Below are positions 1 to 6,995 of a stretch of DNA of 64,000 bases, one piece after another. The stretch spans positions 3,720,001 to 3,784,000 of the forward strand of contig CBDETM010000002.1 in the NCBI GenBank assembly GCA_965242905.1, given 5' to 3'. The notes beneath the pieces are model-generated. The model searched no databases and had not been told where the DNA came from. It saw nothing but the letters and a program-made list of their open reading frames with translations. The position numbers and the translations under genes are program-made. The stretch is from Bin5 sp965242905 (GTDB lineage Bacteria; Chloroflexota; Anaerolineae; Caldilineales; Caldilineaceae). Each line of letters starts with the position of its first letter. The stretch's first letter is position 1.

Positions 1-552
1 ATCGTCCCAGCCGTCGCCAACGCCGTGCTCTGGAGCTTCGTTCTCAATACCGAATTCGGCCTCCTCAACGCCCTCCTGGACTCCATCGGCCTCCCCAAAA
101 TCGCCTGGCTCCAGGAGCCCGAATGGGCCATGCCCGCCATCATCCTTATGAGCCTCTGGGCCCTCGGCGCCACCATGGTCATCTATCTCGCCGGCCTCCA
201 GGGCATCCCCCAGTCCCTCTACGAAGCCGCCGAAATCGACGGCGCCGGCCGCTGGGCCAGCCTCATAAACGTGACCATCCCCCTCATGTCACCCGTCATC
301 TTCTTCAACCTCATCATCGGCATCATCGGCTCATTCCAAATCTTCACCGCCGGCTTTCTCATCACCGGCGGCGGCCCCCAGCACGCCACCCTGTTCTACG
401 TCCTCTATATCTATCGCAACGGCCTCCAGTATTTCGACATGGGCTACGCCTCCCTGCTGGCGTGGGTCCTCTTCTTCCTCATCTTTGCACTCACCCTGCT
501 CGTCTTCAAATACGTTGGCCGCTATGTCTACTACGAAGATGTCGGCAGCTAA
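1..552 (+). CDS. Carbohydrate ABC transporter permease, MalF/UgpA type (5'-partial)
   Basis: The reading frame is open from the first base, so the gene begins left of the window; 183 C-terminal residues are visible. This is an inner-membrane channel subunit of a binding-protein-dependent sugar importer. The cytoplasmic EAA loop that docks the ATPase is clear (YEAAEIDGAGRW, then IPLMSPVIFF), and several hydrophobic segments surround it. The last residues (YEDVGS) are the short hydrophilic tail usual in this family. A MalG-type partner follows 45 nt downstream. The substrate cannot be told from the sequence. The binding-protein gene is expected just upstream, by analogy with the second importer at 59702-63093. 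Confidence 0.93.
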   Translation: MVPAVANAVLWSFVLNTEFGLLNALLDSIGLPKIAWLQEPEWAMPAIILMSLWALGATMVIYLAGLQGIPQSLYEAAEIDGAGRWASLINVTIPLMSPVIFFNLIIGIIGSFQIFTAGFLITGGGPQHATLFYVLYIYRNGLQYFDMGYASLLAWVLFFLIFALTLLVFKYVGRYVYYEDVGS

Positions 553-597
553 CCACCTGCTTTCGCCGTCTGCCAGCACCAGCCGCGCAAACGGCCA

Positions 598-1506
598 ATG
601 AAAATCGGCGCAACCAGCAACAGAACTCTGATGAGCGCATCAACACGTACCACCGCAACCCAGCTCCTGGACAACGAACGCTTCTGGCGCATCTTCGTCT
701 GGACCGTCCTGCTCGCCGGCGCCGTTGTCATGTTCCTCCCCTTTCTCTGGCTGCTCTCCAGCTCCCTCAAAACCGAGCTCGCCATCTTTCGCTACCCACC
801 TGAATGGATTCCGGATCCAATCAAATTCAGCAACTATGTCGACGCCTGGACAACCAGGCCTTTTGCGCTCTATGTCCGCAATACCATCGTTATCCTGCTG
901 CTGAACGAGGTCGCGGTCCTTGTCTCCGCCTCCTTCTGCGCCTACGGTTTCGCTCGCATCGACTTCCCCGGCCGCAACGTCTGGTTCGCTATCCTGCTCG
1001 CCACCGTCATGCTGCCCGGCATCGTCACCATGATCCCCCAGTTCGTCATCTTCAGCCGCATCGGCTGGGTCAACACCATTCTCCCCCTCACCGTCCCCTT
1101 CTTCTTCGGCGGCGGCGCCTTCAACATCTTCCTCCTGCGTCAGTTCTTCCGCACCCTCCCCGCCGAGCTCGCCGACGCCGCCTACATCGACGGCGCCAGC
1201 GAAATCACCATCTACTGGCGCATCATGCTCCCCCTCGCCAAACCCGCCCTCGCCACCATCGCCATCTTCACATTCATCGGCACCTGGAACGACTTCATGG
1301 GCCCCCTCCTCTACCTCGCCAAGGACCCCAACAAATTCACCGTCGCCCTCGGCCTCGCCATGTTCCGCACCGCCTTCGCCGGCCGCACCCGCTGGGACCT
1401 CCTCATGGCCGCCTCCACCATGATGATCATTCCCGTCATCTTCGTCTTCTTCGTCGCCCAACGCTACTTCATCCAGGGCATCGCCATCAGCGGCCTCAAG
1501 GGCTAG
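598..1506 (+). CDS. Carbohydrate ABC transporter permease, MalG/UgpE type
   Basis: This 302-residue protein is the second channel subunit of the importer. It has a short cytoplasmic N-terminus, a first membrane segment at about residues 35-60, the EAA loop (ELADAAYIDGASE, then MLPLAKPALA) at about residues 190-220, and the conserved ending RYFIQGIAISGLKG typical of MalG homologues. The start is uncertain: ATG at 598 or ATG at 631 both fit and neither has a clear Shine-Dalgarno. It follows the MalF-type gene by 45 nt in one transcription unit. No ATPase gene is present. Family assignment is firm; substrate is unknown. Confidence 0.93.
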   Translation: MKIGATSNRTLMSASTRTTATQLLDNERFWRIFVWTVLLAGAVVMFLPFLWLLSSSLKTELAIFRYPPEWIPDPIKFSNYVDAWTTRPFALYVRNTIVILLLNEVAVLVSASFCAYGFARIDFPGRNVWFAILLATVMLPGIVTMIPQFVIFSRIGWVNTILPLTVPFFFGGGAFNIFLLRQFFRTLPAELADAAYIDGASEITIYWRIMLPLAKPALATIAIFTFIGTWNDFMGPLLYLAKDPNKFTVALGLAMFRTAFAGRTRWDLLMAASTMMIIPVIFVFFVAQRYFIQGIAISGLKG

Positions 1507-2262
1507 TTCCCTCCTCCAACCACCCTCTCCGATCACGCTACTCTCGTTGACAATCGTCATAACCACGATCAATGACCGCTGTCATTCACTGACCACTGAC
1601 TACTGCTCTTCTGGGCGGTCGGGCCTATTCGGCCCTCCCTTGTGCGGGGGCTCCGCCCCCGCAACGCCCCCTCTCCTACAACCTCGCGTCGTAGCCAGTG
1701 GGTGGGCAATACGAAGTTGCCGTCCCGTGTCGGCCAGCGCTTCCTCCCGCCTCCTGGCAGATTCCGGGTATGTGCCAGCGCGAGCAAGACAAGCAAGGCC
1801 ACTCCCACATATGCCCAACGTTCACCCCCATGACCATCGAGAGTCCGCTACAGTAACACTGACGGTACATACCGCCCAGACTGACCGCACACAGTACACA
1901 CACAGAACATGGCTTAGAAGCTACGAAAAAGATAGAAACGCCAAGTCAGTGGCGTCGAACACTCCAGGGCTCTGAGGAGTTTGGACTCTTTCTGATTCCC
2001 TCCCGACACGCTTAAACACATGACAGGGGAAGAAAGGCTCGAAACCACACAATCACCGGGTACAATGCCGCCCATCCATCTCCCCCCCAGCAGGACATTC
2101 TGCTATTCAAGCTGCAGACGCACCGATTAGCGAAGTCGGCCAGGATGTCCGTGACGAAGCTTCTCTCAGGTATGGATTGATTAGCTGGGCTTGCGGGGTT
2201 GAGACTGCTGAGCCCCACGCTGTAGGGGTATGCTGGACGTTCTTTGCCGTGAAGACGGGCCG
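1507..2262. other. Gene-free stretch
   Basis: No open frame here looks like a protein: those present are rich in Pro/Arg/Ser and run across palindromes. The stretch holds a cluster of short GC-rich inverted repeats between about 1625 and 1663, and a simple ACTGAC/ACCACTGACTACTG-like run at about 1582-1604. I see no RNA gene. Confidence 0.6.
1643..1663. repeat. Short GC-rich palindrome (8-5-8)
   Basis: Perfect inverted repeat: arms TGCGGGGG and CCCCCGCA around the 5-nt loop CTCCG. A second small palindrome (GGGCC, loop TATTC, GGCCC) lies just upstream at about 1622-1636. It sits about 140 nt after the end of the MalG-type gene and lacks a T-run, so it is more likely a dispersed repeat than a terminator. 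The 8-5-8 geometry matches the hairpins at 2763-2783 and inside 3802-4077. Confidence 0.6.
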
Positions 2263-2550
2263 TCACTGATCGAGGATGCCTTCCTCCTGTTTCTTGTCCT
2301 TTCTGTCCCTCTCCCCTTTAAAGAAATACCGGTAAGATGGCTCGTAGGGATTGAAGAACGGGACCAAAATAAACCCGGTCCCCCAATAGATGAAGAAAAA
2401 GTCTACTGGCCAGGAGGGACTGCTAGTACGAGGGCCAAACTCAGGCCAGGCGAGTTTTACCAGGTTGATGATCAGAAACGCAATGCCTACGCTGACACCG
2501 TGACTCAGCACAGAAAAAATGTATATCTTATACTTCTCACTCACGCACAT
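2263..2550 (-). CDS. Small two-helix membrane protein
   Basis: The 95-residue product has two hydrophobic segments (about residues 9-33 and 48-62) separated by a short Pro/Trp-rich linker and followed by a highly charged tail. The pattern, with a His in the first helix and a YWGTG turn before the second, recalls small 2TM-domain proteins, but I cannot confirm membership. Start: ATG at 2550 has GAGGGGG almost touching it, while a GTG two codons later (2544) has the same element at a better distance, so the mature start may be the GTG. No neighbours suggest a role. Confidence 0.5.
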   Translation of the reverse strand: MCVSEKYKIYIFSVLSHGVSVGIAFLIINLVKLAWPEFGPRTSSPSWPVDFFFIYWGTGFILVPFFNPYEPSYRYFFKGERDRKDKKQEEGILDQ

Positions 2551-3070
2551 CCCCCTCTTCCAGGAACTGTCTGTGTCATGTAAACACGAAAACTCTCAAT
2601 CTTAGCTCCTGTTCAGTAGTCGGCCTCAGTTCCCTCCGCCACAGTAACAAGAGACGTGACCAGTACCCCGAGCCCGGCAATCTGATGTTGCCTCAACCTG
2701 GTCCTGTCCCCTGCGGTCTCACTAGGACTCGTTGACACTTCAACCAGCCTACCCTACCGTAGGGGCACCCCTTGTGGGTGCCCTGGGTTTTTTGCTCTCG
2801 TGGGCCCTTCCTGTCCCTCCCCGGATCAAAGAAAAGCGTTCTTCGCGCCCCTTCGCGTGACTTCGCGGATCGAAAGGTTGTGTCTGCAACGAAACTCCAG
2901 CGCAAGACATCCCGAACCGAACTGCAGACCTTCTGGTCCCGTTGAACTTTGTAACGCTTCCCGAAATGTCAAGGGACCTGGCACTGGGATCATCCAATGC
3001 TTCGTCGCACTTTCACAGGGGAGATGGGTTAGGCTCTTCTCGAGCCCGCACCATCTTTGCGTGTGCACTG
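2551..3070. other. Gene-free stretch
   Basis: No convincing gene. It contains the hairpin at 2763-2783 and, at about 2826-2870, a run of repeated CTTCGCG words (CTTCGCGCCCCTTCGCG) that resembles dispersed intergenic repeats rather than coding sequence. Frames that cross it give low-complexity, Arg/Pro-rich products. Confidence 0.55.
2763..2783. repeat. Palindrome with CTTGT loop, related to the 69-bp array
   Basis: Arms GGGCACCC and GGGTGCCC enclose the loop CTTGT. The flanks (GTAGGGGCA before, CCC after) match the hairpins in the array at 3802-4077, whose arms are GGGCAGGC and GCCTGCCC with the identical loop. Two stem positions differ in both arms in a way that keeps pairing. A T6 run follows at 2788-2793, so this copy could also act as a plus-strand terminator. 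Confidence 0.7.
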
Positions 3071-3625
3071 TTATTCAGAGTATTCCACAAAGAGTAGGAA
3101 AAGATTCTTGGCGCAACCAATCGATTCAGACCTGTCGGCAAACACTTCGGTTGCGGCGCCTTCTATCATGTATAAGAGCAAAACGGCAGGATCATATCCA
3201 TAATCAGTCATACCAATAGCCGAGATGATGCCCAAATAGTCTGTAAATGGCTCATAATCTTTGTATGGTTCAAGCCATTCACCACAGTTGAGATGAGCTT
3301 GGACAAAGAGAGGGTATAGCTCCGTTTCCAGAGCAACAAGCTCTGATGCACTAAGGCTTGGATTTCTGTTCGCCATCGCACTGGTCATAAAAACCAGTGA
3401 GTGGAGCATTCCCCAGGCCATACAATCTGTGTCGGGAAGTGACGGAGCCGGGCTGCCACCCTGCATTACGCAATCAACTTCCTCTGTGGTTGTGGTGGGA
3501 GATTGGACAGGTTGAGTTATCGGAGTAGAAGTCAACAGTACTGGCGGACTCTCCGGAATAGCAACGCAGGCAGACAAAATGATAGATGCAAGCACCGCTG
3601 AAATCCCTTTTGTATGCCTCTCCAT
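3071..3625 (-). CDS. Putative lipoprotein of unknown function
   Basis: The 184-residue product starts at ATG 3625, chosen because a strong Shine-Dalgarno (GAGGAGGGAG) lies about 6 nt upstream; a longer frame would begin at 3670. It has a signal peptide with lipobox LSAC (Cys20), then a Pro/Thr-rich linker to about residue 50, then a globular domain of about 130 residues containing five Cys after the lipidation site. That suggests an exported, membrane-anchored protein. I do not recognise the domain. It is flanked by gene-poor sequence and a tandem repeat. Confidence 0.7.
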   Translation of the reverse strand: MERHTKGISAVLASIILSACVAIPESPPVLLTSTPITQPVQSPTTTTEEVDCVMQGGSPAPSLPDTDCMAWGMLHSLVFMTSAMANRNPSLSASELVALETELYPLFVQAHLNCGEWLEPYKDYEPFTDYLGIISAIGMTDYGYDPAVLLLYMIEGAATEVFADRSESIGCAKNLFLLFVEYSE

Positions 3626-3776
3626 TTTGCTCCCTCCTCTGGCACAAGCCCACTTCTTTTTCACATTCACAGTAGTCCTGGGTGCATCCCAAAGTGGGGG
3701 CGAGCTCCCTTAAATCTCTGGCAGCAGCTAATCCTTGCCTTTCCACGATCAACTCTGAGGCAGAAGAAAAGGCAGT

Positions 3777-3800
3777 TCTCTCTCCTCACTCCTCTTCACT
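3777..3800 (-). repeat. Dispersed GA-rich 24-bp repeat, copy 1
   Basis: Read on the minus strand, these 24 bases match 53264-53287 on the plus strand at 23 of 24 positions. The core is AGTGAAGAGGAGTGAG. It abuts the tandem array at 3802. Similar GA-rich words occur in the hairpins near 5043, 36975 and 61616. Confidence 0.6.
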
Positions 3801-3801
3801 C

Positions 3802-4077
3802 ACTCGCCGCCCTTGCATCACCCTCGCAAACCCCTCACCGCACCGGTAGGGGCAGGCCTTGTGCCTGCCCACTCGCCGCCCCTGCGCCACCTTCGCAAAC
3901 CCCTCACCGCGCCGGTAGGGGCAGGCCTTGTGCCTGCCCACTCGCCGCCCCTGCGCCACCTTCGCAAACCCCTCACCGCACCGGTAGGGGCAGGCCTTGT
4001 GCCTGCCCTCTCGTCGCCCTTGCACCACCTTCGCAAACTCCTCACCGCACCGGTAGGGGCAGGCCTTGTGCCTGCCC
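3802..4077. repeat. Four tandem copies of a 69-bp unit
   Basis: Units at 3802-3870, 3871-3939, 3940-4008 and 4009-4077 are each exactly 69 bp and differ at only a few positions, mostly in the left half. Each ends in the same hairpin: GGGCAGGC, loop CTTGT, GCCTGCCC (3850-3870, then every 69 bp). Because 69 is a multiple of three, most frames stay open and give repetitive peptides (for example VGAGLVPA); these are artefacts. There are no variable spacers, so it is not CRISPR. Confidence 0.9.
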
Positions 4078-4221
4078 TGTGCCCCGCTAAGAGCCGGAGC
4101 ACAGTATCGCCCACCATTCCCAGTTTGTATTTGCGGCTAAAATGTGAGGATACGGTAATTTGGGGCTGCAATGTGATTTCCACGATGTCACTGCGTTGAA
4201 GGAGCGAGTGAATGGGTGGGT

Positions 4222-4240
4222 TTGTGGCACTCAGCCACAA
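4222..4240. other. Hairpin (7-5-7)
   Basis: Arms TTGTGGC and GCCACAA around ACTCA. It lies about 60 nt past the end of the minus-strand gene 4301-4519. There is no T-run, so a terminator role is only possible. Confidence 0.35.
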
Positions 4241-4300
4241 GTAGCAAGGGGCGGTCCTTCACGGCAAGTGGCGATTCTTGTCCTGCTGTATGGGGAAGGG

Positions 4301-4519
4301 TCATGCAAATAGGGACACCATTCCGACCAGGAGAATGACTGCAAATGAAATCAGGAGGTATCCGACCCACAAGTAGATTCCGATCACTATTAGGTTCCAG
4401 AGCCAGATCGGTAGCGGTATGGGTTTGGTCGTGAAGTCCTTGACTAGGCTCTTGACTGTTGTTTTGGGTTGCTGGCGATGTTCTTGACTGGGTTGGGGTG
4501 GGAAGTTGGGAAAAAACAT
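4301..4519 (-). CDS. Small membrane protein
   Basis: A 72-residue product with a Pro/Gln-rich hydrophilic first half and a hydrophobic second half long enough for one or two membrane helices (about residues 38-71, starting PIWLWNLIVIGIYLW). The start at 4519 is chosen because AAGGGA lies about 6 nt upstream; the frame itself could extend to 4612 but that part looks random. No homologue is recognised. It may form a pair with the other small membrane protein at 4727-4909 on the same strand. Confidence 0.45.
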   Translation of the reverse strand: MFFPNFPPQPSQEHRQQPKTTVKSLVKDFTTKPIPLPIWLWNLIVIGIYLWVGYLLISFAVILLVGMVSLFA

Positions 4520-4726
4520 TGGGTTCCCTTCATCAAGAGTTGTCACATCCCGTGACGGCTCTTGTAGCTTAACGTCTGGCGAAGCACAGCGGTTCCCTAA
4601 GATATGGAGCAAGTTGCTCAGAGTCTAAACGGTCCGAATTGGATTGATGTGGCTGTTCTTCATGTTGGACCTGGATGTTGCGCGACAGCACATTGGATTC
4701 TTCTGTGTCAGAGGGTAAGGCGGTGA

Positions 4727-4909
4727 TCAATTTGTCAGGAAGAGCCAGTCCCAGACAAACCAGATAGTGATGCCGATGCACCATCCCGTAACCAGATACG
4801 GCCAGAGTTTTTCCGGCTCGGCACCGAAGCTGAATCTCTGTTTTCTGAGGGCAAAAATGGTAACTGATCCGACAATCAGAAAGATCAGGTAGCTCGCGAA
4901 GTCTGGCAT
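4727..4909 (-). CDS. Small two-helix membrane protein
   Basis: A 60-residue product with two hydrophobic segments (about residues 6-21 and 38-57) and a short charged loop (LRKQRFSFGAEPEKLW). The orderly hydrophobic and charged pattern supports a real gene, but the ribosome-binding site is weak. The product ends in Trp-rich sequence at the membrane face. I do not recognise the family. Confidence 0.4.
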   Translation of the reverse strand: MPDFASYLIFLIVGSVTIFALRKQRFSFGAEPEKLWPYLVTGWCIGITIWFVWDWLFLTN

Positions 4910-5042
4910 TTGGGTATGAGTCTAACGAGGGCGATTCTTGGTGTCAAGTGGTGGGGCAATGCGAGGCGCGTGTAACTGGACCTGACGCTTTCAACGGGCA
5001 GAAGGTTATCAGAGTGACTTAGGGATGAGTTTGGGAGAAAGA

Positions 5043-5068
5043 GGAGAGAAAACGTCCACGTTCTCTCT
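5043..5068 (-). terminator. GA/TC-rich hairpin after the ABC binding-protein gene
   Basis: GAGAGA at 5044-5049 pairs with TCTCTC at 5062-5067, and after a two-base bulge ACG pairs with CGT around a TCCA loop. It starts about 18 nt past the stop of the binding-protein gene. It begins with the same GGGAGAAAGAG word (5033-5043) found at 36961-36971 beside another binding-protein gene. It could end transcription or protect the 3' end. Confidence 0.45.
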
Positions 5069-5085
5069 CCCTATCGTGTCGACCT

Positions 5086-6342
5086 TTACTCCATCCCGAA
5101 ACCGGAGACTTGAACGAAAGCGCCGTCGGTGACCTGGTAAATCTGGACACCCCCTGCGCCGCATTCGCCTATGCTGTCGCACCTGATTGTGCCGGTGAGA
5201 CCGTCGAATGCCTCAACGGAGCGAATGGCGGAGACCAGTGCTTCGCGGTCGATGATGAGATTGCCGCTGTCGTCGACAGAAGCGACCGCAGCAATTGCGG
5301 CAGCGATCAGCATCACCGAATCGTAGCTTTGACTGTGGAAAGCGCCGAGTTCGTCAGGGCTGACGCCGTACTTCTCGATGTACTTGGCGTCGAATTTTGC
5401 GTTCAACGCCTCGGAGTCGTCTCCCGCAAGTAAGGAGATGAATGTGCCTTCCGCAGCACCGCCCGCGGCTTGAAGATACTGCTGCGTGAACGCCCCGTCA
5501 ACGCTCATGAACACCGTGTCCTCGAGGCCGGGCGTTTCCGTCATCTGCTGGGCGATGAGGCCGGCCTCGGTCGCATATCCGCCGAAGAAGATGGCCTCAG
5601 GCCCGCCGGCGCCCACCCTGGCCAACATGGCGCGGAAGTCCGTATCGCCTACCTGGACGCCTTCGAAGCTGGTTACATCGCCTCCCAACCCCGCAATACT
5701 ATTTTGAAAAACCTCGGCTACTCCCTTGCCATAGTCGGAGTTATCGTGGACGACGGCCACTTTCGTGAGGCCTAGTTCACTGAACACATAACTGGCATCG
5801 GTGGCGCCCTGAAGCGCGTCACTGAGGGCGACGCGGTTGCAGACATCGCAGTTCGGGGACGTGATATCTGGATTGGTGGCACTGGGGCTGACGAAGGGGA
5901 TGCGCGCCTCCTGCAGAATCGGCATCAGACCGAATGTCTCGCCCGAACAGGTACCGCCGGTGACGGAGACGATTGTCTCGTCGGAGGCAAATTTGTTGCC
6001 GACGTTCGTTCCTTGCGTGCCGTCGCAGGCGCCGTCTTCAGCCACCAGCTCGAACATGAAGCCTTCCAGTCCACCGGCCGCATTGAGGTCATCGATGGCC
6101 AGTTCCGCGCCTTGGCGGATGTCCAGGCCGAGCGTAGGAATCGGACCGGTCAGGGCAAAGGACCCACCGATGCGGATCACCCCGCCCGCTTCGACGACGA
6201 CCTTGCCGCTGATGTCGGCAGACGCCTCTTCCATTGAAGCCTGACCGTCGGGGGCCTCTTCGGCCGGCGCTGCCTCGGCGCAAGCGACCAGCACGAGTGC
6301 TGCGATAAGGAAAAGACTGAGAAAGGTAGTTCGTTTTGGCAC
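5086..6342 (-). CDS. ABC transporter substrate-binding lipoprotein, branched-chain amino acid (LivK) type
   Basis: The 418-residue product captures a small ligand outside the membrane for an ABC importer. A GTG start at 6342 is chosen: it has AGGAGG 6 nt upstream and yields a signal peptide with lipobox LVAC (Cys21). An Ala/Glu-rich linker (about residues 22-50) is followed by the periplasmic-binding type I fold: IRIGGSFALTGP near residue 57, then features typical of LivK/ANF-receptor proteins (DDLNAAGG, FVSPSATNP, KVAVVHDNSDYGKG). The family binds branched-chain amino acids, amides or urea; the ligand cannot be told. Unusually, no liv permeases or ATPases adjoin it; the next genes on this strand are tiny membrane proteins. 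Confidence 0.9.
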   Translation of the reverse strand: MPKRTTFLSLFLIAALVLVACAEAAPAEEAPDGQASMEEASADISGKVVVEAGGVIRIGGSFALTGPIPTLGLDIRQGAELAIDDLNAAGGLEGFMFELVAEDGACDGTQGTNVGNKFASDETIVSVTGGTCSGETFGLMPILQEARIPFVSPSATNPDITSPNCDVCNRVALSDALQGATDASYVFSELGLTKVAVVHDNSDYGKGVAEVFQNSIAGLGGDVTSFEGVQVGDTDFRAMLARVGAGGPEAIFFGGYATEAGLIAQQMTETPGLEDTVFMSVDGAFTQQYLQAAGGAAEGTFISLLAGDDSEALNAKFDAKYIEKYGVSPDELGAFHSQSYDSVMLIAAAIAAVASVDDSGNLIIDREALVSAIRSVEAFDGLTGTIRCDSIGECGAGGVQIYQVTDGAFVQVSGFGME

Positions 6343-6995
6343 TGTAGCCTCCTGGGTTAATATGGTGGGTCCCAATGTTTGGACCACGAAACGGGTAGAA
6401 TAAGGTGCATCCAGACGGATGCAGCCGGCTCTGATTCTTGCCTGGGCTGTACCATATTCGCCATGAAAAACGCAAGGCGAATGCTGTGGTCTGTATGGTT
6501 TTGCAGTCAACTCAAGCGAATTCAGACGTCTACCTGCTTAATGAGCAGGAGAGTGCATTCTACCCGAGCTAAACGAAGACATACGCGCGAGCTTTGGACA
6601 ATTCAGCCTATTCCGGCACGCTTACATTCAACATGCGAACGGTTGCGTTAAGAATAAGTGATACTTTTCGCTTCTGAAAAAGACAATTGGTCGGAGATAT
6701 TCTTCCTTGATTCTGCCTGTTGCCACAAGCCCATAACGTCGTCAACTCGCTTCTGATGCTGCTCGGACATCGAAATCTCGAAGAGAGGAGTCCTCTTTGG
6801 CCGGACTTGGTATTCCGCGCGACCATTCGCTAAGAGACGAAGTACTGGTCTCGCCAAACTCATTTCAGCCTGACGTCAACGAGCCCTGTCCAGGGACTCC
6901 CCTTGACACACATGATACGATCCACTGAACGAACATCTGCAAGGAAGTCTCCCGACAAAGTCTGACAACGAGACATTCCTAAGTCATTAGAAGTC
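6343..6995. other. Intergenic region between divergent genes
   Basis: The region separates the divergent LivK-type and ABC exporter genes. It holds the hairpin at 6406-6423. Short minus-strand frames at 6608-6863 lack a Shine-Dalgarno and family features, so I leave them uncalled. No canonical promoter pair is obvious. Confidence 0.5.
6406..6423 (-). other. Hairpin in the presumed leader of the LivK-type gene
   Basis: TGCATCC and GGATGCA pair around AGAC. A second weaker hairpin (GGACCAC with GTGGGTCC, one bulge) lies between it and the start codon. This gives a structured leader of about 80 nt. No known riboswitch class is recognised. Confidence 0.4.

Noticed and set aside
640..1572. Long minus-strand frame antisense to the MalG-type permease
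   Set aside because: Acid-rich composition with no family features; it is the reverse reading of a C-rich coding strand.
1547..1975. Plus-strand frame after the MalG-type gene
   Set aside because: Runs across palindromes and simple repeats, with no start signal or family features.
3802..4077. CRISPR array
   Set aside because: The whole 69-bp unit is repeated with no unique spacers, and no cas genes occur in the window.
3614..4240. Several repetitive open frames on both strands (such as those reading VGAGLVPA or GRHKACPY)
   Set aside because: They are translations of the 69-bp tandem repeat, which is a multiple of three and therefore open in several frames. No start signals or family features.
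6608..6863. Two overlapping short minus-strand frames
   Set aside because: No Shine-Dalgarno, no recognisable domain, and they overlap each other in different frames. One may be real, but I cannot support it.
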